36,554 nt of DNA from Candidatus Eiseniibacteriota bacterium (GTDB lineage: Bacteria > Eisenbacteria > RBG-16-71-46 > SZUA-252). This document shows, in pieces, positions 25,365 through 33,113 of the stretch. How positions within the stretch are numbered: the stretch's first letter is position 1; every line of letters begins with the position of its first letter. The position numbers and the translations under genes were made by a program. The notes below the pieces were generated by a model, which did no database searches, was not told where the DNA came from, and was given only the letters and a program-made list of their open reading frames with translations. The DNA is taken from positions 1 to 36,554 of the forward strand of contig VBOR01000061.1 of NCBI GenBank assembly GCA_005893165.1. Direction: 5' to 3'.

Positions 25365-27125
25365 ATGGTAGATCGAAGCGTCGCGGTCAGGCGGAAGGCC
25401 CAACAGCTCCTCCAGAAGGGCGACGTAAACGGCGGGCTCGCCGAGTACGAGAAGCTCTTCGAGGGGGGCGACAAGGATCCGTACGACTTCATCGTCGTCG
25501 CGGATCTCCTTGCCAAGCGCGGCTCCATGCAGGAAGCCGTGCGGCGCTACCGCCAGGCCATCGAGGAATACGCCAAGACCGAGCTCTACAAGAACGCCAT
25601 CGCGGTCTGCAAGAAGATCCTCCGCATCTCCAAGGAAGACCTCGCCATCCACCGCACGCTGGGCGAGCTGTACGCGAAGGAGGGGCTGTTCGGCGACGCG
25701 CAGATCCACTATCTCGAGTTCGCCGAAGGCTCGATCCGCCGCCAGGACCATGACGCCGCGCTGGGGGTGCTGGACGAGGTCCTGAAGCTCTCTCCCGACA
25801 ACGACGATCTTTCCGAGAAGTACGTCGAGATCGCGATGCGCGCCGATCAGCCGGAGCGCGGAGGCCGCGAGCTCCTGCGCCGTGCCGAGCGCGTCAAGCA
25901 GAGCGGCAGGCACGACGAGGCGGAGCAGATCCGGGAGCGCGTCTCCACGTTGGCTCCCGCCCTCCTCAACTCGTTCCACGCCGCACCCGTCAGCCCGCAG
26001 GGGCCGGTCGCGGCGGCGGACGCGGCCGCGACGATGGAGGCCCCTCCCGGCGGACACGCGGGCTTCGATCCCTCCTCGCGCGCGCTCGGATACGACGCGC
26101 CCACGCAGGATGAGTCTGCGGTCGAGGAGCCGCCCCCCCCGGCGGCCGTGGAACCGGAGCCCGAGCCCGAGCCGGAGATCCCGGCGGCGGCGGAGCCCGA
26201 GGCGCTCAGCCACGAGGACCTGGCCCGCGGGTATCTACAGGCGGGCAACAGGGACCTCGCCGTCGAGGAGTACTGGAAGGCGAGCGAGACCGCGTTCTTC
26301 CGCGGCGATTTTCCACGCGCCTACGAGCTTCTTCTGGCGCTCCTCGCCGTCGGTCCCACCCACGAGGCGGCGCTGCGTCGTCTCGTCGAGCTCACCGAGA
26401 AGACGGGGGACACCGCCGCGGAGGCGAAGGCGCGGTTCGATCTGGCCGAGGTCTATCTCGGTCACGAGGAGTGGGAGCTCTCCCGCGCCGAATTCATCCG
26501 CGCGCTCGAGCTCGATCCGAAGAACGATCGCGCGCGCAGCCGGATCAAGCGCCTCGACACGATCCTGAGCGGCGAGCCGGGCGGGGGGCCGGTGGACCTC
26601 GACGCACTGCCCGACGATCGTCCCGCCGCGAGCGTTCGTGTGCGCGAGGACGAGCCCCAAAGCCAGGACGCGCTCATCGATCTCGAGGAGATCATCGACG
26701 AGTTCAAGGCGGGGGTCAGCGAGCGAATCTCGGGCGAGGACCACGAGAGCCACTACGATCTCGGGATGGCCTATATGGAGATGGGGCTCTACGACGAGGC
26801 GATCGGAGAGTTCCAGGTGGCGTCGAAGGGCGCTCCCATGGCCGTGAAGTGCCTCGAGATGATCGCGCTCTGCTTCCTCGAGAAGAACGAGCCGGCCTCG
26901 GCGGCCCGCGAGCTGAGCCGCGCGCTCGAGCTTCCCGGATACGGCCCCGAGGAGACGATCAGCATCCGGTACAATCTGGCGGTGGCGAACGAGCGTCTTG
27001 GCGACCTGGACCGGGCGCTCCAGCACTTCGAAGAGGTGTATCTCCTGAACGTGGACTTCCTGAAAGTGGCGAGCAAGGTGAAGGAGCTGAAGCAGAAGCT
27101 GGCGCGCACCGAGGATCGAGGCTGA
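25365..27125 (+). CDS. TPR-repeat protein with acidic Pro/Glu linker
   Basis: The 586-residue product starts at ATG 25365. There is no signal peptide or membrane segment, so it is probably cytoplasmic. Residues 1 to about 195 hold TPR-like helices (LAEYEKLFEGGDKDPYDFIV, AVCKKILRISKEDLAIHRTL, ALGVLDEVLKLSPDNDDLSE). A linker from about 195 to 285 is rich in Ala, Pro and Glu (PEPEPEPEIPAAAEPE). A second TPR set follows (LARGYLQAGNRDLAVEEYWK, DLAEVYLGHEEWELSRAEFI, HYDLGMAYMEMGLYDEAIGE). The protein is likely a scaffold for protein-protein contacts. The partner is not evident from its neighbours, FtcD and a PHP phosphoesterase, the latter starting one base after its stop. Confidence 0.8.
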   Translation: MVDRSVAVRRKAQQLLQKGDVNGGLAEYEKLFEGGDKDPYDFIVVADLLAKRGSMQEAVRRYRQAIEEYAKTELYKNAIAVCKKILRISKEDLAIHRTLGELYAKEGLFGDAQIHYLEFAEGSIRRQDHDAALGVLDEVLKLSPDNDDLSEKYVEIAMRADQPERGGRELLRRAERVKQSGRHDEAEQIRERVSTLAPALLNSFHAAPVSPQGPVAAADAAATMEAPPGGHAGFDPSSRALGYDAPTQDESAVEEPPPPAAVEPEPEPEPEIPAAAEPEALSHEDLARGYLQAGNRDLAVEEYWKASETAFFRGDFPRAYELLLALLAVGPTHEAALRRLVELTEKTGDTAAEAKARFDLAEVYLGHEEWELSRAEFIRALELDPKNDRARSRIKRLDTILSGEPGGGPVDLDALPDDRPAASVRVREDEPQSQDALIDLEEIIDEFKAGVSERISGEDHESHYDLGMAYMEMGLYDEAIGEFQVASKGAPMAVKCLEMIALCFLEKNEPASAARELSRALELPGYGPEETISIRYNLAVANERLGDLDRALQHFEEVYLLNVDFLKVASKVKELKQKLARTEDRG

Positions 27126-27126
27126 T

Positions 27127-27969
27127 ATGGCCCGCATCGACCTGCACATGCACTCCAACGCCTCGGACGGCTCGTTCGCGCCCGATGAGGTGGCGCGCAT
27201 GGCGGCGGGGAACGGCGTGGAGGTCTTCTCCCTCACCGACCACGACACCCTGGACGGGCTTCCCGCGGCGGCGGCCTGCGCGACGCGTTTCGGCATCCGC
27301 CTCATCACCGGCGTGGAGCTCTCGGTGAGCGAGGAGGGGATGGACGTGCACCTCCTGGCCTACGGATTCGACGAATCCGATCCCTCGCTGGCCGCGGCGG
27401 TCCGCCGCTATCGCGAGGGGCGGCGCGAGCGCGCGAGGAAGATCCTCTCGCGCCTGAAGGGGCTCGGGATCCGGATCTCGCTCGAGGAGGTGGAGGAGAT
27501 CGCGAGCGGAGGCGCGCTCGGCCGGCCCCACGTCGCCGAGGCGCTCCTGCGCGCGGGGCACGTGGAGAGCTTCAACGAGGCGTTCCAGCGCTATCTCGGT
27601 CATCACGGGCCCGCGTACGTTCCGAAGCCGAAGGTCGCGCTCGAGGAGGCGACCTCGATCGTGCGCGAGGCGGGTGGGATCACGATCCTGGCCCACCCGG
27701 GGACCCTGAACCGCGACCACCTGATTCCCGCCTGGGCCCGCCGCGGCCTCGACGGGATCGAGGTCTGGCATTCGAAGCACGACGCCGCCGCGATCGAGCG
27801 CTACCGGGGATACGCGCTCCTCCACGGGCTTCTGATGACCGGAGGCTCCGACTACCACGGGGAGCGTACTCCGGGTGTGGTCATCGGCAGCGTGCCGATG
27901 CCCGACGAGATCCTGCCCCCTCTGGACGCGGAACTTCGAGCGCGCCGCCTGGCCCGCTCCCGCAGCTAG
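27127..27969 (+). CDS. PHP-domain phosphoesterase (RNase AM / nucleoside 3',5'-bisphosphate phosphatase type)
   Basis: The 280-residue product starts at ATG 27127, one base after the TPR gene. The metal site of the PHP family is complete: DLHMHSNASDGSFAPDE (His7 and His9), LTDHDTLDGL, TGVELSV, GRPHVAEALL, ILAHPGTL and GGSDYHGE. The length and motif order match the YciV/TrpH group, which in E. coli removes the 3' phosphate from nucleoside 3',5'-bisphosphates and trims 5' ends of RNA. The exact substrate here cannot be fixed from sequence. It probably shares a transcript with the TPR gene. A promoter lies just after its end, so the downstream membrane genes are a separate unit. Confidence 0.85.
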   Translation: MARIDLHMHSNASDGSFAPDEVARMAAGNGVEVFSLTDHDTLDGLPAAAACATRFGIRLITGVELSVSEEGMDVHLLAYGFDESDPSLAAAVRRYREGRRERARKILSRLKGLGIRISLEEVEEIASGGALGRPHVAEALLRAGHVESFNEAFQRYLGHHGPAYVPKPKVALEEATSIVREAGGITILAHPGTLNRDHLIPAWARRGLDGIEVWHSKHDAAAIERYRGYALLHGLLMTGGSDYHGERTPGVVIGSVPMPDEILPPLDAELRARRLARSRS

Positions 27970-28019
27970 CATTTCCTTCAGGCGACCTGGTTCTGCCGGA
28001 GCAGCGATGGATCGGTAGG

Positions 28020-28048
28020 TTGCGCCTCCCGAGCGCATCTGCTAGCGT
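28020..28048 (+). promoter_or_regulatory. Sigma70-type promoter for the ECF-like gene
   Basis: TTGCGC at 28020-28025, a 17-base spacer and TAGCGT at 28043-28048 in the 96-base gap after the PHP gene; the expected start point is about 10 bases before the ATG at 28066. The spacing is ideal, but each hexamer is only a moderate match. Weak inverted repeats at about 27979-28006 have no T-run and are not called as a terminator. No riboswitch fold is apparent. Confidence 0.5.
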
Positions 28049-28065
28049 GACCTCGCCTCCTCACG

Positions 28066-28617
28066 ATGCGGACCATCGTTCTGAGCTCCTCCCTCATCGC
28101 GTTTTCCGTCGCGTGCGGCTACGCGAAGCTGCTCCTGTTCCCGTACCTGTTCTATGTGGAGCTCTTCACCGTGGCGGTGTTCTTGTCCGGATTGCTCGCC
28201 GGGTTGGCGTGGGGTGTGTGGATCGGGGCCGTGGCGCGACTCATCTTCAGCGTCGCGAATCCCTACGGTCCGCCCCACCCGTGGATCCTGGTGGCTCAGA
28301 TTCTGGGGGCGGCTCTCGTGGGCGGCATCGGCGGCCTGGCGCGGCCGTGGCTCCTGTATGCGCCCGAAACGCCGCGTTCCGCCGGTGCGCGCGTTCCCAT
28401 CCTGCTCGCGTGCGGCCTCGTGGCGACGCTTCTCTACGACGGCCTGACCAACATCGCGCAGGGAATCGCGTACCGCTCCTTCACGGTCTCGATCGCGCTC
28501 GGGATTCTTCCCGCCGTCCAGCACCTCGCGTCCAACCTCGTGATCTTCGCACTGGTCGGGAATTTCGCGGTTCCCTGGCTCCGGCAGCACCCGATGGCGG
28601 CGCGGCATGCGGGCTGA
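28066..28617 (+). CDS. ECF transporter S-component-like membrane protein
   Basis: The 183-residue protein is almost wholly hydrophobic, with five or six predicted membrane helices. The block FYVELFTVAVFLSGLLAGLA, followed by VWIGAVARLIFSVANPYGPP and then AQILGAALVGGIGGLARPW, is typical in order and small-residue pattern of energy-coupling-factor S components. Those bind a vitamin or cofactor and deliver it through shared EcfA ATPases and EcfT. No EcfA or EcfT gene is in the window, so the energising module would be elsewhere, as in group II ECF systems. The start of the next gene lies inside its last 11 bases, linking it to an outer-membrane barrel. The substrate is unknown. Confidence 0.62.
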   Translation: MRTIVLSSSLIAFSVACGYAKLLLFPYLFYVELFTVAVFLSGLLAGLAWGVWIGAVARLIFSVANPYGPPHPWILVAQILGAALVGGIGGLARPWLLYAPETPRSAGARVPILLACGLVATLLYDGLTNIAQGIAYRSFTVSIALGILPAVQHLASNLVIFALVGNFAVPWLRQHPMAARHAG

Positions 28618-30703
28618 AGCAGGACCCCTCCTCGCGGCGGTCGTTCTCCTGGGCTGCTCGAGCTCCTTCCCCGGTCGCATCGAGGCCGCGTCCCGGGATG
28701 CGGACTCGACGCGTGCGACGTCCGCGATCGCCGACACGACGCGCCGGACCTTCCCGCCTCCTCCCTCCGGCATCGATCTGGGCAGGCTCACCGTCGAGCC
28801 GCTGCCGCAGCCTCCCGAGGCCGCGCCAGCCATCGACGTCACCGCCGAGCGGAAGCTCGGAGCGGCGTCGCTCGAGGACGTGATCCGTTTCCATCGCGCG
28901 GTCATTCTCGACATGCTGCCGGTCTCGGGCCCGACGGAGGGAGCGCTCGCGCTCCCCGACGGGGGAGGGGCGATCCGTCTTGGCATCCCGCTCGAGCCCG
29001 CCCAGCGCACCACCGACGAGCCCCTGATCGGATCGATCGCGTACGGATGGGGCGCTCCCTGGATGGCGTTCGCGCTGGGCGACCCGCGTGCGGAGGAGGT
29101 CGAGGCGCTGGATCTCGACAGCCTTCGATTTCCTCTGGACCGGCCCTCGTTCCGCGGTCCCGGAGAGGCGCTGACCCGCCTCATTCCTCGAGGGCCGGCA
29201 TTCTCGGCCCCTCCCGGAGACACGGCCGGCCCCGGTGTCTCGCGAACGACCCTCATCTACCAGCGAGGGGGCGGGAACGCGCAGCTTGCCGGAATCCGGC
29301 TGCAGACGACGGCATTCCGGAGACGGCTCTACGCCGCGTACACGAGAAACGAAGCGAACGGATGGTCGCCGCTCCTGTCGGCGAAAACTTCCCGGTACGC
29401 CCTCCGAGCCGAGCTGGGACGGGTCGGGGTGCACCGGTTCGAGCTCGAGGGAGCGCTGCACGAGCGCACGATCGAGGACTCGGTGTCGGCCGGCGCTCTT
29501 TCCGAGACGCCAGGACGGAGCGAGTGGGATCGCCGGCGCATCGCGCTGAGCGCATCGCACCAGGGAGAGCGGTTCCGCGATACGTGGCGGGTCGGCTTCG
29601 GGACCGAGAAGGAGACGTGGATCCTCTCCACGGACCTGAACCTCTCGCCCCAAGCGGGCTCGCGCGAGCACTGGGAATTTCCCACGCTGTCCGCGGAAGG
29701 ATCCGTGACGTGGCGCCCCGCTTCGAAGCTCACATGGCTCGCGTCCCTTCGCGCGGCGTCGCGGAAGGTCCTCTATCGAGGGCCTTCGGTTCCCGAGATC
29801 CATTCCCGGTTCGAGGACGCGCGCGCCCACGCCGGCGTGCGGCTCGAGCTCACGCCTCAGGCGGGGATGGGGCTCGACGGCGCGTATGACGCCCGTGAGA
29901 CCCAGCCGAGCTTCTCGGACGCCAGGGCATCGCTCTGGGGAGCCACGGGCCGCGCTCGAGGACGCCTGGACCTGGAATCGGCGCACGAGCGGCCCACCTG
30001 GGTGGACCTTCTCACGCCTGCCACGCTTCATGACTTTGTTTCGCCGCAGCCCGCCTATCCCCTCGTGCAGAGCCTCCTCTTCCGCTCGGGAGATCCGGGG
30101 CTCCGGCCCCGCAGGCTGAGCGGACCGGTCGGCTCGGCCGGCATCACTCCCTTCGAAGGCTTCGATCTGGAGTTGTACGGCTCCTATCGCCGCCTGACCG
30201 ATGATTTCGGATGGAAGGTGAGCGCGGATACGTCGGGCGGTCTCTTTGACGTTTCCTCCATCGCGGGTCCGCGCGGCTCGGGGTGGGTGTCGCACGCCGC
30301 TCTGGCCTGGGATCTCAGGCGCGGCCCGTTCCGGCTCCGCGGCGTGGGCTGGATCCGAGGGGGTCCCGATTCCCTTTCTCCTCAGGCGGGCTCGCCGCCC
30401 CGGCGCGCGGTGGAAGCGGCGCTGGAATGGCGCCCCGTCCTCTTCAAAGGGGACCTCCCGCTCCACATCGGCGTGGCGTCGCACGCGAGCGGGCCGAGGC
30501 GCGGGCTCATCCGCGAGGCGGGTCAGGTGACCTGGGACGGTTCGCTCTCCGCCGACTTCGGTTCCGCGGGCGCCTTTCTCCGCGTCCGCGACGTCTTCGA
30601 CCGAAGGCCGGGGAGCGCGATCTGGGATCCCGCGTTCCCCGCCGGAGCACCCACTCCGGGAAGGACGATCCAGGCCGGAATCGCGTGGAGTCTCCTGGAC
30701 TGA
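28607..30703 (+). CDS. TonB-dependent-receptor-like outer-membrane barrel
   Basis: The 698-residue product starts at ATG 28607, overlapping the ECF-like gene. The export signal (PLLAAVVLLGCSSS) ends in an LLGC that could be a lipobox, though an ordinary signal-peptidase site near IEAAS is equally possible. After a Pro-rich linker, IDVTAERKLGAASLEDVIRF resembles the start of a plug domain, but a full plug and TonB box are not clear. The rest is barrel-like. The last stretch, VRDVFDRRPGSAIWDPAFPA then PGRTIQAGIAWSLLD, is a good match to the terminal strands of TonB-dependent receptors. With the S-component it suggests outer and inner steps of uptake of one small molecule. An ordinary porin-like barrel is the alternative. 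Confidence 0.6.
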   Translation: MRAEAGPLLAAVVLLGCSSSFPGRIEAASRDADSTRATSAIADTTRRTFPPPPSGIDLGRLTVEPLPQPPEAAPAIDVTAERKLGAASLEDVIRFHRAVILDMLPVSGPTEGALALPDGGGAIRLGIPLEPAQRTTDEPLIGSIAYGWGAPWMAFALGDPRAEEVEALDLDSLRFPLDRPSFRGPGEALTRLIPRGPAFSAPPGDTAGPGVSRTTLIYQRGGGNAQLAGIRLQTTAFRRRLYAAYTRNEANGWSPLLSAKTSRYALRAELGRVGVHRFELEGALHERTIEDSVSAGALSETPGRSEWDRRRIALSASHQGERFRDTWRVGFGTEKETWILSTDLNLSPQAGSREHWEFPTLSAEGSVTWRPASKLTWLASLRAASRKVLYRGPSVPEIHSRFEDARAHAGVRLELTPQAGMGLDGAYDARETQPSFSDARASLWGATGRARGRLDLESAHERPTWVDLLTPATLHDFVSPQPAYPLVQSLLFRSGDPGLRPRRLSGPVGSAGITPFEGFDLELYGSYRRLTDDFGWKVSADTSGGLFDVSSIAGPRGSGWVSHAALAWDLRRGPFRLRGVGWIRGGPDSLSPQAGSPPRRAVEAALEWRPVLFKGDLPLHIGVASHASGPRRGLIREAGQVTWDGSLSADFGSAGAFLRVRDVFDRRPGSAIWDPAFPAGAPTPGRTIQAGIAWSLLD

Positions 30704-30718
30704 CCGGAGGGCGCGCGG

Positions 30719-31171
30719 GTGTGGGGTAGGGAAATGCGGGCGGGGATCGCGTTCGTGATCCTGGCGCTCCTGATCGGACAGGGATTCCGCGAGTGGAGAC
30801 GGAGCCACGAGGAATCGTTTCAGGGAATCATCCGGGAGCTGACCGAGCGGGAAGCCTCGGGCCGTGCGCGCCCGAGTGAGACCGCGGCGGATCCCCGCGC
30901 CGCGCCCGCCGCCTCCCGGCCGCACGCGCGCGGCGCTCCGGTGGGTCGCATCGACGTGAACCGCGCGAGCGCGGCCGAGCTCACGCGCCTTCCCGGCATC
31001 GGTCCGAAGCTCGCGGCGCGCATCGTCGCGGAGCGCGACCGCGCCGGCGCCTACGCCTCACCCGAAGCGCTTCTGCGCGTGCCCGGCATCGGTCCGAAAA
31101 CGCTCGCGCGGATCCAGGCCTACCTCGCGTTCCCCGGCGCGGCCGGAGGAGATTCACTGACCGGGTTTTGA
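30719..31171 (+). CDS. ComEA-like helix-hairpin-helix DNA-binding protein, membrane-anchored
   Basis: The 150-residue product starts at GTG 30719, 8 bases after GGAGG at 30706-30710; ATG 30734 is possible but lacks a well-placed site. An N-terminal hydrophobic helix (AGIAFVILALLIGQGF) anchors it in the inner membrane or exports it. A charged and Ala/Pro-rich linker follows, then the ComEA-type domain RIDVNRASAAELTRLPGIGP with a second hairpin RVPGIGPKTLARIQAYL. ComEA binds incoming double-stranded DNA in the periplasm during natural transformation. It lies directly before the pilus genes that could pull DNA across the outer membrane. Other exported HhH proteins share this domain, so the role in competence is inferred. 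Confidence 0.78.
   Translation: MWGREMRAGIAFVILALLIGQGFREWRRSHEESFQGIIRELTEREASGRARPSETAADPRAAPAASRPHARGAPVGRIDVNRASAAELTRLPGIGPKLAARIVAERDRAGAYASPEALLRVPGIGPKTLARIQAYLAFPGAAGGDSLTGF
30992..31098 (+). repeat. Direct repeat of 17 bases inside the HhH domain
   Basis: CCCGGCATCGGTCCGAA occurs at 30992-31008 and 31082-31098, exactly 90 bases apart and in frame. Each copy encodes PGIGPK of one helix-hairpin-helix, so protein-level constraint or duplication of the hairpin is the likely cause. Confidence 0.7.
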
Positions 31172-31197
31172 CCGATGCATTTTGCACCGGTCCGTGC

Positions 31198-31214
31198 CGG
31201 GCGCACGCCGCCCG
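31198..31214 (+). terminator. Possible stem-loop after the comEA-like gene
   Basis: CGGGCG-CACGC-CGCCCG forms a six-pair GC stem with a five-base loop, 27 bases after the stop. No T-run follows, so it is not a standard intrinsic terminator; it may only be GC-rich background. Confidence 0.25.
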
Positions 31215-31241
31215 CCGTTACCTGCTCCGTGCCTTATTCCC

Positions 31242-31278
31242 GCAATTCCTTTGATCTCCGCGCTCTGAGCTGCAATTC
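31242..31278 (+). repeat. Paired GCAATTC heptamers upstream of the sigma54 promoter
   Basis: GCAATTC occurs at 31242-31248 and 31272-31278, 30 bases apart (about three helical turns), 48 and 18 bases before the -24 element. AT-rich heptamers are uncommon in this window. The pair could be an activator site, but two copies are thin evidence. Confidence 0.3.
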
Positions 31279-31295
31279 GGATGCTTGCGTGATGC

Positions 31296-31312
31296 TGGCA
31301 TCGGTCTTGCGA
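31296..31312 (+). promoter_or_regulatory. Sigma54 (-24/-12) promoter for the pilus operon
   Basis: TGGCAT (31296-31301), five bases CGGTC, then TTGCGA (31307-31312) match the RpoN consensus TGGCAC-N5-TTGCA, with the GG and GC dinucleotides ten bases apart as required. It lies 82 bases before the pilB start, in the largest intergenic gap of the window (31172-31394). The remainder of that gap shows the stem-loop and heptamers listed separately and no small gene. A PilS-type kinase, whose known partner PilR activates sigma54, is encoded at the end of the same operon. Confidence 0.72.
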
Positions 31313-31394
31313 AAGTCCTTCCAGCCTTCCCCGTGCCTTCTGGGCGGGGACCCGCCTTTCCATATCGAAACGAAAACAACAGGGGAAGACACCC

Positions 31395-33095
31395 GTGCAG
31401 CAGGAAAACGTCGGACTCAAGCTGCTGGAAGCCAAGCTCATCCCACCGGACGCGCTGCAGAAGGCCCAGCAGCAGATCAAGTCCGCCGGCGGAAGCATCA
31501 CGCAGGCGCTGGTCAAGCTCGGCGCGATCACGGAAGATAGCCTCACCAAGTTCCTCGCGGAGCTCTATTCCGTACCCGCAATCGATCTGACGAACTTCAC
31601 CCCCGACCACGCCGTCACCAAGCTGATCCCCGGTGACGTGGCCAACAAGTTCCAGATCGTTCCGATCTCCCGAAGCGGCCGCCGGCTCACCGTAGCCATG
31701 GCCAATCCCAGCAACATCTTCGCGATCGACGACATCAAGTTCATCACCGGCTTCGAGGTCCAGCCGGTCGTGGCCCCCGATGCCGCCATCAAGAAAGCGA
31801 TCGACAAGGCGTACGACTCGGTCGCGAGCTTCGAGAACGTGATGAAGGGGATGGAAGACGAGATCGAGGTCATCGAGGAGCAGGAGGACGACACTCCCGA
31901 CGTCACGCTCCTCGGGGAGGCGGAGCAGGCCCCGGTCGTCAAGCTGGTGAACTCGCTCATCACGGACGCCGTCCGCAAGGGAGCGAGCGACATCCACATC
32001 GAGCCCTACGAGAAGGCGCTCCGCGTCCGTTTCCGGATCGACGGAACGCTCTACGAGATGATGGCGCCCCCCTTCCGCATGAAGGCCGCGATCATCTCGC
32101 GTCTGAAGATCATGGCCGAGCTGGACATCGCCGAGCGCCGCGTGCCCCAGGACGGGCGCATCAAGCTGCGGCTCCTCGGGCGGACCATCGATCTCCGCGT
32201 CTCGAGCCTGCCCACGATCTTCGGTGAGAAGGTCGTGATGCGAATTCTCGACAAGGGCAACCTGAACATCGATCTCAACAAGCTCGGGTTCCAGGAGCAG
32301 GCGCTCAACGACTTCACGCGCGCGATCGCGATGCCGTACGGCATGGTGCTCGTGACGGGACCGACCGGAAGCGGAAAGACCACGACGCTCTATTCGGCGC
32401 TTTCCAAGATCAACGTGCCCGAGACCAACATCATGACCGCCGAGGACCCGGTCGAGTACAACCTCGAGGGGATCAACCAGGTGCTGATCCACGAGGACGT
32501 GGGGCTCACGTTCTCCGCCGCGCTGAAAGCGTTCCTCCGCCAGGACCCCAACATCATCATGGTCGGGGAGATCCGCGATCTGGACACCGCTTCCATCGCG
32601 ACCAAGGCCGCGTTGACCGGCCACCTGGTCCTCTCGACGCTCCACACCAACGACGCGCCGAGCACGATCAATCGAATCATCGACATGGGGATCGAGCCCT
32701 TCCTCGTGGCCTCCTCGGTCAACCTGATCTGCGCCCAGCGGCTCCTTCGCAAGGTCTGCCAGTCCTGCAAGACCGACATCAAGCTGCACCCCGAGGTGAT
32801 CCGCGAGCTGGGCCTGACCGACGCGGACGTCCAGAAGGGGGGGTTCGTCGAGGGCAAAGGCTGTCTCGACTGCAACAACACCGGCTACAAGGGACGCTGC
32901 GGCGTCTACGAGGTGTTTCCGATGTCCCCGAAGATCCGGGATCAGGTCCTGGACCGCGCCTCCACTTCGGACGTCAAGAAGCAAGCCGTCAGCGACGGCA
33001 TGCTCACGCTGCGCAGCGACGCCTTGATCAAGTTAAAGAAGGGGATTACGACGGCCGAAGAGGTTCTGAAGGAGACCGCGGCCGACCGTTATTAG
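31395..33095 (+). CDS. pilB: Type IV pilus assembly ATPase PilB
   Basis: The 566-residue product starts at GTG 31395, after AGGGGAAG at 31381-31388. PilB is the hexameric cytoplasmic motor that drives pilus extension. The N-terminal GspE/MshEN domain (LKLLEAKLIPPDALQKAQQQ) is followed by the core ATPase with Walker A GPTGSGKTTTLYSAL, Asp box TAEDPVEYNLEGINQV, Walker B NIIMVGEIRDLDTA and His box LTGHLVLSTLHTNDA. A tetracysteine zinc motif is intact (VCQSCKTD and GCLDCNNTGYKGR), which separates PilB/GspE types from PilT. GspE of a type II system is an alternative by fold alone, but the PilT, PilC and PilS neighbours settle it. Confidence 0.95.
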   Translation: MQQENVGLKLLEAKLIPPDALQKAQQQIKSAGGSITQALVKLGAITEDSLTKFLAELYSVPAIDLTNFTPDHAVTKLIPGDVANKFQIVPISRSGRRLTVAMANPSNIFAIDDIKFITGFEVQPVVAPDAAIKKAIDKAYDSVASFENVMKGMEDEIEVIEEQEDDTPDVTLLGEAEQAPVVKLVNSLITDAVRKGASDIHIEPYEKALRVRFRIDGTLYEMMAPPFRMKAAIISRLKIMAELDIAERRVPQDGRIKLRLLGRTIDLRVSSLPTIFGEKVVMRILDKGNLNIDLNKLGFQEQALNDFTRAIAMPYGMVLVTGPTGSGKTTTLYSALSKINVPETNIMTAEDPVEYNLEGINQVLIHEDVGLTFSAALKAFLRQDPNIIMVGEIRDLDTASIATKAALTGHLVLSTLHTNDAPSTINRIIDMGIEPFLVASSVNLICAQRLLRKVCQSCKTDIKLHPEVIRELGLTDADVQKGGFVEGKGCLDCNNTGYKGRCGVYEVFPMSPKIRDQVLDRASTSDVKKQAVSDGMLTLRSDALIKLKKGITTAEEVLKETAADRY

Positions 33096-33113
33096 CCGTC
33101 ACGGAGGAAGATC

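Noticed and set aside
23846..25528. Long open frame of 560 codons on the minus strand
   Set aside because: It is the complement of ftcD, whose domains are intact; no family resemblance in the minus-strand product.
27979..28006. Two short inverted repeats after the PHP gene
   Set aside because: Stems of only four pairs and no T-run; such repeats arise by chance in GC-rich DNA.
31168..31173. TTGACC at the end of the comEA-like gene as a -35 for the pilus operon
   Set aside because: The hexamer 17 bases downstream is TCCGTG, not a -10; the sigma54 site is a better explanation.
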